From the NCBI GenBank assembly GCA_002914805.1, contig JXTB01000190.1, positions 626,520 through 690,519 on the forward strand: a stretch of DNA of 64,000 nucleotides, written 5' to 3'. The translations under genes and the position numbers were made by a program. Below the pieces are notes generated by a model. It searched no databases, was not told the DNA's origin, and saw only the letters and a program-made list of their open reading frames with translations. Positions 50,801 to 62,622 of this stretch are shown here, in pieces. Within the stretch, counting starts at the first letter, position 1, and each line of letters starts with the position of its first letter. This stretch comes from Parasponia andersonii. Taxonomy: Eukaryota > Streptophyta > Magnoliopsida > Rosales > Cannabaceae.

Positions 50801-52142
50801 TTGAATGCGGACCAAATTGTGGCTGTGGACCTAAATGCATTAACCGTACGTCTACGCGTGAAATGAAGCACCGACTAGAGGTGCTTCTAACTACCCTTTT
50901 GGAATCTTAAGCTTGCAGTTTTTAGATGTGGTAACGTAAATTTTTTGAACAGGTTTATCGGACTCTGGAAAAAGGTTGGGCTGTTAGGTCTTGGGACTAT
51001 ATTCTTCCAGGGTCTCCTGTATGTGAATACGTTGGAGTTCTTAAGAGGAGTGATGAATTAGACAATGTCTCAGGGAATGACTACATATTCGAAATTGACT
51101 GCTTGGAAACTATTGACGGGATAGGTGGACGAGAGGTACCATTTCCATCATGTGAAAATTACTTACTATTCTAGTACAAGTAATGCTGTGTGGTCCTTTT
51201 CAAAAAAAAAAAAAATGTAATGCTGTGTGGCCTGACCTTCCTCACAATTGTGGGGTTTCCAAGTGAGTCCCGCCTGTGGCTTTTCTTTTATTGGAGGAGG
51301 TCCTGCAGCTGAATGCAGATTTTTTGGTTAAAATGGGAAGTGTCCGACTGTAGTATTATGCTCTTGCTGTTGCTTTCTTCCTCTGTGCTCTTTGCCCTGA
51401 TGTATAGTAGAGGAGATCATGCTTAACTCTTTTCGGGATTGACATAACTAGGAAATATTTTTACTATGGTGAGGTTTAGCTACTGTATGGCTGTTGATTC
51501 GCTTTAAGATATTTTCTTATTATTATGGAATTGTTTATGATTTGTTCATTCGTTTTAAGTATCTTATCTTTTGCCACAGAGGCGAATGCATAACGTTTCT
51601 CTCCCACGTAGTCATGCTAATCGAAAAGATGCGAAGAAATCAGAGAGCGTACCTGAGTTTTGCATTGATGCAGGTTCCTCGGGCAATGTTGCTAGATTCA
51701 TCAATCATAGTTGTGAGCCTAACCTCTTATTTCAGTGTATTTTGAACTCTCACCATGACCCTAGACTTGCTCGAGTTGTGTTATTTGCTGCAGATAACAT
51801 AGCTCCTTTGCAGGTGAGACTCTTTTGGTAACTATGAAGGTTTCAGTTAATTGTTTCCTTTTTTCAATTAGTTTTCCAAGTGTATTTATTACCATTTTGT
51901 AGGAACTAATAACTTGTATCATTGTTTCAGCCATCAAAATGATTTCCTTGCTCTCAATTTCTTTTTAGAAACCCTTTTCAGTCATCGACTTTATTAGATA
52001 ACAAAGGACTGTTCAATGTTGCAAACAGGAACTTACATATGACTATGGTTATGCACTCGATAGCGTTGTTGGTCCTGATGGAAAGACAAAGAAGTTGCCT
52101 TGCTACTGTGGTGCAGCTTGCTGTCGAAAGCGGTTGTACTAG
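44114..52142 (+). CDS. SUVH4: SUVH4/KRYPTONITE-like H3K9 methyltransferase with one in-frame stop
   Basis: Nuclear enzyme that methylates histone H3 lysine 9 and reads methylated DNA through its SRA domain, feeding CHROMOMETHYLASE-dependent silencing (known for KYP). Predicted exons: 44,114-44,431; 44,513-44,548; 45,521-45,589; 46,066-46,120; 46,260-46,366; 47,164-47,343; 47,435-47,533; 49,199-49,297; 50,011-50,060; 50,153-50,241; 50,348-50,507; 50,775-50,880; 50,953-51,135; 51,580-51,813; 52,029-52,142 (633 codons with the stop). The N-terminus has KVKETLRLFN. SRA (about codons 155-305): VGHQFFSRSEMVAVGLHGHW, TGQGGHNLLGNKRQ, RVVRGH. Pre-SET: CNCEEGCTNPKTCSCAERN and CGPNCGCGPKCINR. SET: GWAVRSWDYI, RFINHSCEPNL, ELTYDYGY. 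Post-SET: CYCGAACCRKRLY. All exons are in phase, but codon 227 (47,257-47,259) is TAA where the family has Tyr (VVYTGQGG). The donor after exon 3 is GC (TCTAAG/GCACGT). The sequence may be a null allele, a young pseudogene or contain a base error. Confidence 0.9.
44747..44788 (+). pseudogene. Duplicate of SUVH4-like exon 2, unusable copy
   Basis: The acceptor region AACAATGCCTATTGCCCCTC with TGCAG followed by GAAGAGACAAAGAG repeats that of exon 2 (ACAGTGCCTATTGCTCACAC with GCAG, then GAAGAGGAGAAGAG). Entered in the same phase it reads EETKRWKKKRRQH and then TGA, with no suitable donor before the stop. It lies 200 bp downstream of exon 2 and probably arose by local duplication; inclusion would truncate the protein. 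Intron placement over it keeps the gene model in frame. Confidence 0.55.
44951..45154. mobile_element. Tourist-like (PIF/Harbinger) MITE in SUVH4-like intron 2
   Basis: A 204-bp element with TAA on both sides (44,948-44,950 and 45,155-45,157), the trinucleotide duplication usual for PIF/Harbinger MITEs. The left end GAACATGTTTACTAATTCGT pairs with the reverse complement of the right end, AGGCTATATTTACTAATCCG, and pairing continues through purine-rich GGGAAAGGG against AAAGGGAATGG. No coding capacity. Confidence 0.65.
47534..49198 (+). other. Long intron 7 of the SUVH4-like gene
   Basis: This 1,665-bp intron lies between the RVVRGH and VVQYWAEKG exons and interrupts the SRA domain. It holds a TA run near 48,058-48,074 and a C homopolymer near 48,448-48,464. 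No open frame of note or recognisable gene is present. The length and mixed composition are compatible with an old insertion, but no element ends could be fixed. Confidence 0.5.
49438..49821. mobile_element. MITE in SUVH4-like intron 8
   Basis: A 384-bp stretch bounded by exact 13-bp terminal inverted repeats, AGAACATGCTTGG (49,438-49,450) and CCAAGCATGTTCT (49,809-49,821). The interior is AT-rich and non-coding. No clear target duplication was found. It lies wholly within the intron between exons 8 and 9 and leaves the splice sites untouched. Confidence 0.65.
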
Positions 52143-54693
52143 GAGGATCGAGAAGTTTCTGGTGCATTTTGGTCAGTTTGCCTCCCATGCTCTATGAAGA
52201 AACATTAATTTTGGCCGTTTCTCTTGTATGATGAAATGAGAACCAGTGAACCATTTCAATGTAAATTCTTTAAATTATTGCTGTTGATTTCTCTACATAT
52301 TTTGTGTTTTGGGAAGGTCCTATCATTAAAGGTTGAACTAGTTCATCTTTGCATTTAAATATAGCTTCTTTCGCTTCGTAGCAATTTTGATATTTGCCCG
52401 TTCTATGGCAATCCCTCCACTAGCTCATAATTATTATCTGTTACAATTTTTATTTTTCTCTGATGTTACATCATTAGTTGAGATGTCAAAGATTGTTGAC
52501 CACGCTGCCAAGGATGGTTTGAACACATGTTTCTTTCTCCCTTTGTGCATTTAGAGAGAGGTCAAGTATTCAGCGACTAATCACTTGCATCAAGTTTTAA
52601 TTCTAGTCTGTCTGCCACTAAAACCCTTTTAGCTTAGACCCAAAGGTCAAGTGGATGATCAAAGAAAAGTGAAACGTGATTTATCCGTAAAGAGGGGGGA
52701 AAAAAAAAAAAAAAAAAAAAGGTCTTGGACATAGGGTAGGATACCCTCTAACAAAGCCTAGGATTGTCCCCCCTCTCTCTCTCTTTGAATACTTTTTGTA
52801 ATTATAATTAGTATAACTCATAATTGGGCGCTTGTTTACATGGCAAGCTATAGGTGAATAACTACTTAAACGTTATTTATTTCGTTCGATCTCAAGTATG
52901 TGATTCTTGTTCTTCGCGAGAGTACGTACATCTACTGCCACTTTCACCATTCTCTCTTTAACTTAGGTATCAGTAGCATAAAAATAAATAAATACTAAAA
53001 CCTTAAAGCAAGCCTGTGAGTCATGACAGCTTGTGTAAAATAAAAGAATATCCATCGTATATCTTTGTCGACAATTTTCAAGAAAAGGGTAAGTAAACAG
53101 TTATGTTACTCGTACTATTTAAATTGTGGTCACACACTCGAAGAAGTTTGTCCGTAACCGTTTGACCCTCAGATGAGTCAGAAAGTTTGTTAACTTTATT
53201 TACCGCGACGTCCATTTTCTGTTTTGCATTTTGTATGTAATATATTTATAGTTGTTTTATATAAAATTTTGTTTTGAAAAAAATTTGATTATTTTTGTTG
53301 ATAACTTGTCTTGTTATCGGGGAGCCATGGTTTTAGGGATAGTGGGCTTCATACCTATCATTGATGTGAACTCTTTTAACTCAACCCTTCACCCTCGAGA
53401 AAAAAAATTGTGTTGGTTCATTTATGATAAATCTGATTAATTCCATTTTTATGTCGTCTTTAATATTTTCCTTAATGGGGCCCGCTAAAATATGCAATAC
53501 AGCTTTGCATTTCACAGGGTCTGACCTCTGAGATCACATAACATATAAAAAGATTGCGTCTGTTAAAATTTATAAAATTTGGTCACTTGTATTAGGGAAG
53601 AAAAATAAAAGCTCTAACCAATTAAATTAAATTAAATTTGACAAATGTCCATTATGTGTCTTATTACCACCTAATTCCGAATCTTATATTTGTACGATGA
53701 TCAATGAGATTATCACGGAATCCTGATGGAGTTAGACATTTTACCAAATACTGACTTTATTTTCTTTTTCTTATGGACCCCGGGAAATTAAAAAAGATCA
53801 GATATACAAATAAAAACTGTGACGAACTACTTTTCTGCCATCTTATTGGCTTTGTGGCCAGCATAACAGATGACACGTTATAGGCCTTTTTTTCCCTATC
53901 TTTTTTTATTAAATTATTATCAATCTGCCATAACTTTAATGGAAAAGACATTTTTAGCCATAGTTAAGGATTCATATTTTTTTTTTTTTTTGACTGGGTT
54001 AAGGATTTAGATATTCAAAGAATTTACTCTGAAATTCCAAAATAAGCTGTTACGTTTCCATTAGGCCCTAATACTTGTATTCGGGTCTAGCAAATTTGGA
54101 AATTATAACAGCTAATTACAATTTTATTTCTTGAAACTTATTATATACATATATATCTCGTTATAACTTAATTTCTTGCCATGAACTCCTCACCGTTACA
54201 TTTTTACCGAAAAATTAGGATTCAATTTCACGCAACAATAGGGAAAGCAACTAGGGAAGAGGTCACGTGCGAGAGGGGTGGATTTATATTGTGTGGTGGA
54301 TTTAAATTGTGTAGTGTATATGGCTATTGCCTATTCCAATAGGCAAAACGTCCTGTAAATAAATAGTAGTGATTATTTAAAAAGTATTATCCCTTTCCAA
54401 ATCTAAAGAGATTATTGTAACATAATCGATAATATAATTAAATGTAAGGGAAAAAAATCAATCTACAAGGGATAAATATGTAATTAACATGAATTAAAAT
54501 TATTATAATTTTCTTTTGAAGATACAAAATCAATATTATAATTATTATAAAAAAAAAAAGGTAGGATTCAAACTCAAATTTTCCACAAGGGGATGATGTA
54601 TAATGCGTGACCGGCCATCACTTCTCAGTCAAACACAATCAAAAACTTAAATTATTTGTCCGGTATCTTAACTTACAAAAACTTAAAGAGTGT

Positions 54694-54841
54694 ATTACCT
54701 TCTTTTTAGACTGTGTCAACTCTTATATTGACTTGTATTATAATTAAATTGTTATTTATACGAAGGTTAGCTTAAAAAGCCACGTGTTCGTCTAAATAAT
54801 CAGATGTGTATATTAGCGGAGGAAATCTCAATGTATTAATC
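54694..54841 (+). repeat. 148-bp direct repeat, copy 1
   Basis: Runs from ATTACCTTCTTTTTAGAC to CAATGTATTAATC, with shared blocks such as GGTTAGCTTAAAAAGCCACG and TGTATATTAGCGGAGGAAAT. About 93 percent identical by eye to copy 2, in the same orientation. Flanking sequences outside the repeat are unrelated. Confidence 0.85.
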
Positions 54842-55160
54842 GAAATGTATTAACTTAGAAAGCATTTTTTTTTTGCTTTGAGGCATAGGGTTGCCTTCAA
54901 ACAGAAATATTTCCATTATCTTCTTTACATTACAAAGAAAAAGAAAAAAAATACAACAAAGTCTGTATCCAAAATTATGGTGTATATCTTTTGATCTAAT
55001 CAAAATAAAATGCAAAAAAATAAAACCTAATGAACCACATACATCTATCATATGATAACTCATCCATTCATCATCAAATACATATAAAAAATAATGTAAT
55101 ACTCACTCATGCATACAAATAATTAACACTATATACTTATATAACTACTCTATTACCAAT

Positions 55161-57024
55161 TGTTGGTTTTAAACCGATTTTCACAATTGAATATTGACTC
55201 AGAAATATTCAAAAAATTTTCTCAAAATAATTGACTGTATGAGTGCATATGATTAATTCATCGCAAATATAAATATATAAATTAATTCATCGCAAATGTA
55301 AATATATAAAGAGTATAGATCTAATACATCTTATAGCTTATCGGCGAATCTTAGCTCTTATGTCTTCTAAATCACAATTTTCTAATCTAAACTTCAAGCA
55401 CAACTGGATGAACATGTGGGCATTATGTATAATTTCTTAAAACTCACATTTTAGATCTTGCTATATTCTCAACACATGATATTGCAATAGTTTGTTCTAA
55501 AAAAAAATAGGAAGACTTTTTTTTTTCCTCTTTAGATTATGGAGACTCTGTAAAAAATAATATATAGTGTATCTCTTTTATATTTTATTAAACTATATAG
55601 TATATATTTTATTAAAGTATTTAATAAATAATACATTAATCAAATTAATATATATAACTTAGAAAATGTGAACTTCTAAAAAAAACATGACCCATTTTTT
55701 TAATAAAAACGTGATTATATATAGATTTAAATTAATTAATCTAATTAATTCATATATATATATATATATATATATAAAAGCAGATAATTAAAAAGAAGAT
55801 CACTAGAAAGAGTGTTTCGTTTTTAGTTAGTTTCCTAATTTCTATTTATCTAATTATCTGATAGTTAGATATTTTTAGATTCAAAATTTAAATAAATTAT
55901 AAACTTATCTCTCCATAAATTTAAATTAATTAATTATAAATAAAAATTAATTAATTAATTAATAACAATTATTAATTACATATAAATAAACTATTTATTT
56001 AGACAAAGTGTGCAGCAACAGAAATAATGTAATATCCAGTACAATGTTTGTAAGAGATAGAATTGGGGAACTATGAACCTGTAATTCAAACTTCAATAAA
56101 TTATGATAATTAATTAAACTCTTAAATTAATTTGTATAATTTATTAATTCCATTATTATTCTACTAAAAATCTGGAATTACACTCTTGAAGTTACATAAT
56201 TAATTTACTTAAAAAATAACGAGCAGTCCACCGATTTAATCATTACAAATAGTTTAATACATAATTGGAGCAAGGTTATATTATGTTTATTTCTCCAATT
56301 ATATCTTTATATTTGTATACCATTGGTTCAACAATAAATAATTAATTTATAAATTTATTATAAATTAAGTATTCAAACTGTTCGAGTTTTGAATCAATAC
56401 ACAAGGGAATCATCTTTATAGCCTCCTAATGGAAGGAATAGATGCTATATCTGTAAGCTACATTCTCAGCTACTCATCTCATCGTACTCCCAAAATACAA
56501 GTATTTCGATCTGTTTAGAAAACAAACTTTTAACAAGTATATTAAAAAATATAATATTAGAAATAGGAGTCTATAACTACTCAGGATTACGATTGATCTA
56601 CATATGATCATCTAGTAACATTATTTGAACTCTCAAGAGTTAAGGAATTTATGTGAGATTCAAATCATGTCTAGTTCAGTCCTATATAATCGAATTATAT
56701 AAAGTATATCTATTGTAATGTCAACACATCAATAGTCTGGATAAGACTATTACATTCTCAATTTTAATGGACCGTACTAATAATATTTAATTAAAAATCT
56801 CAAACTTTAATTAATTATTATAAAGTATATTTAATTTATTATCCATAAATTTAATCCTTATGTAAATATAACACTTATGTACTAAATTTGTGGTCACATA
56901 AATAAATTAAATTTTTTTTAATATTTAAATGCATATAAATTATGCACAATTCAAATAAAAAAATATTATTTTATTAATTCAACAAATATCTAAAATATAT
57001 ATATTTTAAGTACAAACTCTAACA
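55161..57024 (-). mobile_element. Probable copia-like solo LTR
   Basis: Fossil. Read on the minus strand it begins TGTTAGAGTTTGTACTTAAA and ends GGTTTAAAACCAACA, so the ends are TG...CA with matching TGTTRG inverted tips. The block reading AGATGATCATATGTAGATCA and the AGTCCTGAGTAGTTATAG-type stretch resemble long LTRs of plant copia elements that I have seen. It is about 1.86 kb and no coding region accompanies it. The five bases on either side do not match exactly, so the left end is uncertain. It appears old. Confidence 0.45.
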
Positions 57025-57170
57025 TTACCTTACTTTTAGACGGTGTCAACTTTTATATTGACATGTATTATAATTAAATTGTTATTTATAATAAGGTTAG
57101 CTTAAAAAGCCACGTGTTCATTTAAATAATCAGACGTGTATATTAGCGGAGGAAATCCAATGTATTAATC
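57024..57170 (+). repeat. 148-bp direct repeat, copy 2
   Basis: Second copy of the 54,694 repeat, 2.33 kb downstream in direct orientation. Its first base coincides with the end of the LTR-like block. It differs from copy 1 by about ten substitutions and a single-base indel. Confidence 0.85.
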
Positions 57171-59068
57171 TTTCAGTTTAAGCAAAACATAAATAAATAA
57201 ATGTTAATTAATTTTCATATTTGGTTCGCCGCCAGTTCGGCCACTTCCTTTGCGTGGGCGAAGGCCAAAGCCATTTAACAAATTGCACGCACCTCTTTCA
57301 AAATAATTACAAACTGAAATCGATACTTCTTTGTCCTTTTCACGGCTGCAATTGTAATTTTAGCTGGCTATCTAATTATTATTATTATTATTATTATTCT
57401 TATTATTTATGTCGAGTAATTTTCTTCGCATTTTTTTATATAAAATAGTTAATTTTCTATTTAAAACGAAGAAGAAGAGTTCTCACACACACAAAAAATA
57501 AGATAGGATAAAATGAAAAGAAGAAGAATAACTAATTTTGGTGACTACAAATTTAATGCTTTTTTTTTTTTTCGTTTTTTGTTTTGGATTTGGGATTAAA
57601 GTATATAATTATATATATCTGGTCCTCAAACATCCAAAGAAAAGAATTTTATTACGGATGTTGATTGAATAATATATGGTAGAAAACACTTAAATAAAAA
57701 TATAGCAATTGGTAATTAGGTAAGGACACCAAAGGGTAATGGTGGCATTGCCATCGGGGCATAAACCTTGAAACACACACAGAGTCACAAGCAGAATGTG
57801 ACCCGTCCTAACCTCCAATGGTCCCAACCCCCTTTCTCATGACTCATGAGCTATGTGCTTCCAAAACTCATTTTCTAAGCTTTGGATTATCATTTTTAAT
57901 TTATGATGATGTTCCTTGATTAAATCTTGGAGCAAATCTTTTAATGAGAGAGAGAGAGAGGTTTTGGATGGTGATGTATTGCTTGTAGGTATGTACCCTT
58001 ATCAAAATTATGTCTAAATTCCCCAAATAAAGAAAAAGAAAAAGAAAAAAAAAAGGTGGCTTTAATAATGGAGGGACCATCCATAAGCACAAGCATTAGC
58101 GATTAAGCAAAGATTAGGACAAATGATTCAAAGGGATAAGAGAGGTTGAGAAGGAAAGGAGAAAGAGAGGTGGAGAAAATTTTTACTTAGTGGTGGTAGG
58201 GTAGGATGCCCTTATCAACTAATTTAGCCACTTTCTCATAATTCTAAATAGAAAATTAAATTTTCAACCGTTTCAATGTTCCATGATTTTTTTTTTCCCC
58301 TTTTAAAACTTGGATATCAAAGGTTTTGAGTTTTGACCAAAAGACGTATCCAATATCCGCTGAATTCTGTACAAACCAAAAGGTAAAAAAGAAGACTTTA
58401 TAATAAATAAAAGGAAAAAAAGAGGTATACTTGTAGAAAAAGATGGCCCCCAAAAACCGCGTTTAATACCAAATTGTACATAAAGAAAATGACCCGTCCA
58501 CAATCACAAAAGAGGTCTAAAATGGACAAAGTTGTAGTAGGAGGGTGGCATTGGAGATTCCCATGTCCAAAACAAGGACTTAAAACCTTTGTATAGTAAA
58601 ATAATTAGATAATAAAATTAATTAATCATTAAATTTAAGCAAAAAAAATCCCATCGATTGAGATATAAAGGATATGACCCCTCTTAATTAATTAATTATA
58701 GCTAAGAAAAAAAAAAACCTTAATTAGGGGTTAAGGGTCAATGGCTGTATATCTAATAAAGCCTAAGGCCAATGTAAAAAAAGAGAGAACCCTCCCTCCC
58801 TCCCCACCACCACTCTCTCACATTAAACCACCAAAAAAAAAAAAAAAAAAAAAAACCACAAAACGTCTCTCTTTATTATTATTTTTCTTCCTTAATCTCA
58901 TATTTTCTCACCCTCCCTAGGGAGACGATGAGCTGACCGTTCATCCTCCAAACGGCGTAACGGAGTCTCACACCGAAAAACGCCGTTTCTTCGACACACA
59001 AACACAATCACCACTAAGTCACGTGCCTTTCTCATATCACCCATTATTTTTTTAAGCTCTCTCTTTTT

Positions 59069-61652
59069 ATGGCTTTGGAGCAACTCAGTCTTCATACTAC
59101 GAACCTCGTTGACGGCGAGCCTAACGGCGTCGATGCTCGCCCCCCGTCCACTGACGGCGGAGATGACGGCAGCAGGGCGCCCAGGCTCCCTCGCTGGACC
59201 AGGCAGGAGATTCTCGTCCTCATACAGGGGAAGTGGGTTGCCGAGAGCAAGAATCGGAGGATCCGAACCGCCGGCGCGGCATTCGGGTCGGGCCAGGTGG
59301 AGCCGAAGTGGGCCTCGGTCTCTTCGTATTGCAGGATGCACGGGGTGAACCGGGGCCCCGTCCAGTGCCGGAAGAGGTGGAGCAATTTGGCCGGGGATTA
59401 CAAGAAGATAAAGGAATGGGAGTTGCAGAGGAAAGACGGGTCGGACTCGTTCTGGGCCATGAGGAACGACCTGAGGCGCGAGCGGAAGTTGCCTGGCTTT
59501 TTCGACAAGGAGGTTTACGATATTTTGGATGCCGGGTCGGGCGCCACCCAGAAGACCGCCCTCGTCGTGGCTCCGCCGGCGCCTGAGGAGGAGAAAGAGC
59601 CCGGGACCGACGAGCCGGAGGTGACGGTTGCCATGTTCGATAGCCGGCGGGGGGCCACGGCGGAAGACGGCATGTTCTCGGACTTTGAGCAGGACGATTC
59701 GGGTCGGAGCCCCGAGAAGGAACTGCCGGCGTCAAAGGAAGGCCCGGAAACTTCGAAAGGGATCCCGGCTATGCCAATATCAGGTAATTATAGAGTGAAA
59801 AAAGACCCCCCCCTTTTTTTTTTTCCCTTCTTTTTCCATAAAAATACAATTTTGGTAGCTGTTTTTATCTACATGGTGGGAGTGAACTGCATTTTGGTGT
59901 GGTTTAGTGGCATATTTTGGTGATTAGTATTTATTTCAACGTACTGTTATTGAGAATTATGTTTCGGGTCATTAATTTTCGGACTAGTTCATAGTACGGT
60001 GAGCGAGTCAAGATGGGAAATGGGTGCGAGAATTGTCAATGGCGGAGTAAGGCTGCGTCCTTGGTTGTTTTTTTTTTGTTTTTTTTTTTTTCCCTAAATA
60101 GATTATACTATTTTCCACGGTGCCCTATCAATGGCGTCTGCTTTAAATATATGCGTAGTATGGTCCTAACTCCTAATGGATGTATGAAAGTAATGATGAT
60201 GGTTCTGCTATGCGTTTGGAAAATGAGGGGAGCATCAAGCTCAATAGTCTACTAAGCGCCCCCCAGTAATTAAAGAATAAACAAAATTAAAAACAAAAAA
60301 AAATCTTTAATTGACAGACTTGCAAGAATCTATCTGTGTGAAATTAAGAACGACCTATCTATATCCATCTTTATTATTTGTAATCTCTCTCTCTCTCTCG
60401 CTCGCTGTGTGTGTGTGTGTGTGTACAACTCTGGGTTTTTAAGGATGAAGTATAAGTCTATAGACTTCGCATGGGATTGTAGGATGCTGTCTTTGGTGAT
60501 TTGATGACTGACAATAGCTTTTATTGGTTCGCAAGAGAAGAATTTGTCCTGGATCTAATTACGATCCTGTCCTTTGTGACTGGATATTAGTGGACATGTT
60601 CTGAAACAAATAGCAGTACTGCCAACTAGTAAGGAACTCCCCCATTCCTTAAAACCATCGAGTATTGACCACTTTGAGATTCTATGCTCTTTTTTGTTTT
60701 TGTCTTCCCATCAGTCCTTTTTGTGGGCAATGGGCATATCCAGCTTGTCTTCATTAAACTTTTTCCGAAAAAATTGGGATTTTGAATGACGTAAAGAACT
60801 CTCCATGGAAGTCCATCTCGGATAATGCTCATTCGTGCGTACTTTGCCATTTTTTCAACTTTGCTCATCAATAACATGCTGGGATTTGACTAAACCTTCT
60901 AGAACTCATGCATGGTAGCCTTGCATGAAGTGCATGTACAAGTACAATTTAAACCACGAGTAAAGTTATGGACCTAGCGAGGTCTCAGCTTCTTGTCATG
61001 GCGCTGTTTATATTGCTAATTCAATAATGGTTGTAAAGTTGACGTGTGATTTGATATTCAGTGGTTACTTGATTCCATAATTCTTTATTATCTTTTCTGC
61101 GTACTCATTTTACTCGAACTCAGTCATCTTTCTAGAGTTCCAACAAAGTTTAAATTTTTCATCAGGTGCTCGTAACTTTAGATGCCGACTCTCTTGGTCG
61201 GTAAAAACTGCCCCCTTGTGATTGTAATTTGTAGTCAATGTTGGTAATCTGGAGAATTTTATGGTTTTGGATATCAAATTTTGGATCTTCAGTTTCTTGT
61301 ATTCTAAAAATGTGATGTCTCTACTTAAAAAGAAAAATTTCTTGGATATTATTTTGGATGAGCAGGTGCAGCGAATGAGAAACAGCCAGCCTCAAATCCT
61401 GAGATTGGATCTACGTCTCACGAGGGAAGGAAGCGAAAAAGGTTTGTGTTCGATGGAGACGACGAAACCAGTTTACAGAATCAGTTGATTGATGTACTGG
61501 AGAGGAATGGTAAGGTGCTGGCTTCCCACCTTGATGCTCAGAACACTCATTACCAACTTGACCGGGAGCAGAGGAAAAGCCATACTGATAGCTTAGTAGC
61601 TGTACTTAACAAGCTCGCAGATGCGTTGGTGAGAATCTCTGAGAAGTTGTAG
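59069..61652 (+). CDS. ASR3: Trihelix transcription factor, ASR3-like
   Basis: Nuclear DNA-binding protein; Arabidopsis ASR3 is a repressor that dampens pattern-triggered immunity after phosphorylation by MPK4 (known). Predicted exons: 59,069-59,783 and 61,366-61,652, joined in phase (TCAG/GTAATT, GAGCAG/GTGCAG) for 333 residues. The start MALEQLSLHTT agrees with ASR3. The trihelix domain (about 39-150) shows RLPRWTRQEILVLIQGKW, EPKWASVSSYC, RGPVQCRKRWSNLAGDYKKI and LPGFFDKEVYDIL. A basic stretch EGRKRKR is a likely nuclear signal. The C-terminus (LQNQLIDVLERNGKVL, then LDREQRKSHTDSLVAVLNKL) is a predicted coiled coil for dimer formation. Exon 1 is strongly GC-rich in contrast to the AT-rich surroundings, which produces long but meaningless open frames on the other strand. 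The 1,582-bp intron shows nothing recognisable. Confidence 0.95.
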
Positions 61653-62622
61653 TAGAAAGGCAGTTATCAGTATACTGTACATAACAGAAGTTCTCCACTT
61701 CTCTCCGAGGCGAGTAGAGACTAGTGGGGGCCGAGTATTTAATGGATTATCACAAGACCACATTCAGAGGGATTCACACCTCTTCTTCTTCTTCTTCTAA
61801 TATATATTTTTTATTTATAATATCTTTTTTGGTGTACATGTCACCTTTTGTGGCATATTATCACCGTGATAGTGTCCATACACGGAATGATTTTTGGAAA
61901 TTATAAAGGGTTTACCGGTTACCACATTTTTTCTGCTTCTGTTAATATGTTACCTCTCCATAGGGAAGTTTTCTTTTGATGCCCGTGCCATTGTACAGGC
62001 TGTTGATATATTTGATAAGATGACTGTGTTTTTCACAGTCCATTGAGGTATTCATTGCTTTGATGGAAGATTTAATCATTAATTTTTTTGGCATCTGAAA
62101 TGTTTGTTTCTGGGCCACCTATGCCTAAACCTAGCAGCTAAACGATCTAAATGACAAATTCAAAATTATGCATCTATCATAACTTATAAAGGCTCCTTGT
62201 TTTCTACAAAATTAGTAAGGAATGAGATTACAAATGCAACATCCTCTTAATCTTTACTCCTTTCTTCAAAGCCATCCGAACTGTAACGAATTAGTAATTA
62301 TTGCAACAAAACTCAACTAAGTGAAAATTATAAGTTGCTTGCTCACTGCAACCAATATAATGTGATGGATGGCATATATAAATATGCTTCATGTATATGT
62401 ATTCAACAAAACTGGATCCAGTGACGGAGGCATTCTTACACAACATCGGAGGCATTCTTACACAACATCGTTTAATGACCGAAAATTTCAGAAAACTATG
62501 GCCATAAAAGACATGAGACACGAACGCTTGGCCATGTAAAAAACAAAAAACATAGTTCAGAAGACGTTTGGAAAAGAGCCGCCGAGGAACCAAATCTAAC
62601 ATGATTCACTCTGCTGTCTTTC
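61653..62622. other. Region between convergent ASR3-like and TSSC4-like genes
   Basis: About 1 kb expected to hold both 3' UTRs. A CTT repeat lies at about 61,782-61,797. A perfect 22-bp tandem repeat lies at 62,425-62,468. No gene recognised. Confidence 0.6.
62425..62468. repeat. 22-bp perfect tandem repeat, two copies
   Basis: The unit CGGAGGCATTCTTACACAAC plus AT occurs twice without mismatch, about 150 bp beyond the stop of the minus-strand TSSC4-like gene, so probably in its 3' UTR. Confidence 0.85.

Larger units (their letters stand above)
52143..59068. other. Intergenic, about 6.9 kb, very AT-rich, with LTR-like block and direct repeat
   Basis: No gene recognised. The first few hundred bases hold the SUVH4-like 3' UTR. 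A 148-bp direct repeat occurs at 54,694-54,841 and 57,024-57,170, with a copia-like LTR between the copies. From 57.2 kb the sequence approaches the ASR3-like gene; CT-rich and A-rich tracts at 58,790-58,900 suggest its leader. Palindromic CTCATGACTCATGAG occurs near 57,835. Confidence 0.55.

Noticed and set aside
57221-57448. Open frame ending in a Tyr run just after the direct repeat
   Set aside because: The Tyr run is an artefact of an ATT microsatellite, and the rest matches no family.
59220-59735. Open frame of 171 codons on the minus strand
   Set aside because: It lies antisense within the GC-rich first exon of the ASR3-like gene, has a Pro/Ser/Arg-rich translation and no family resemblance; high GC removes stop codons by chance.
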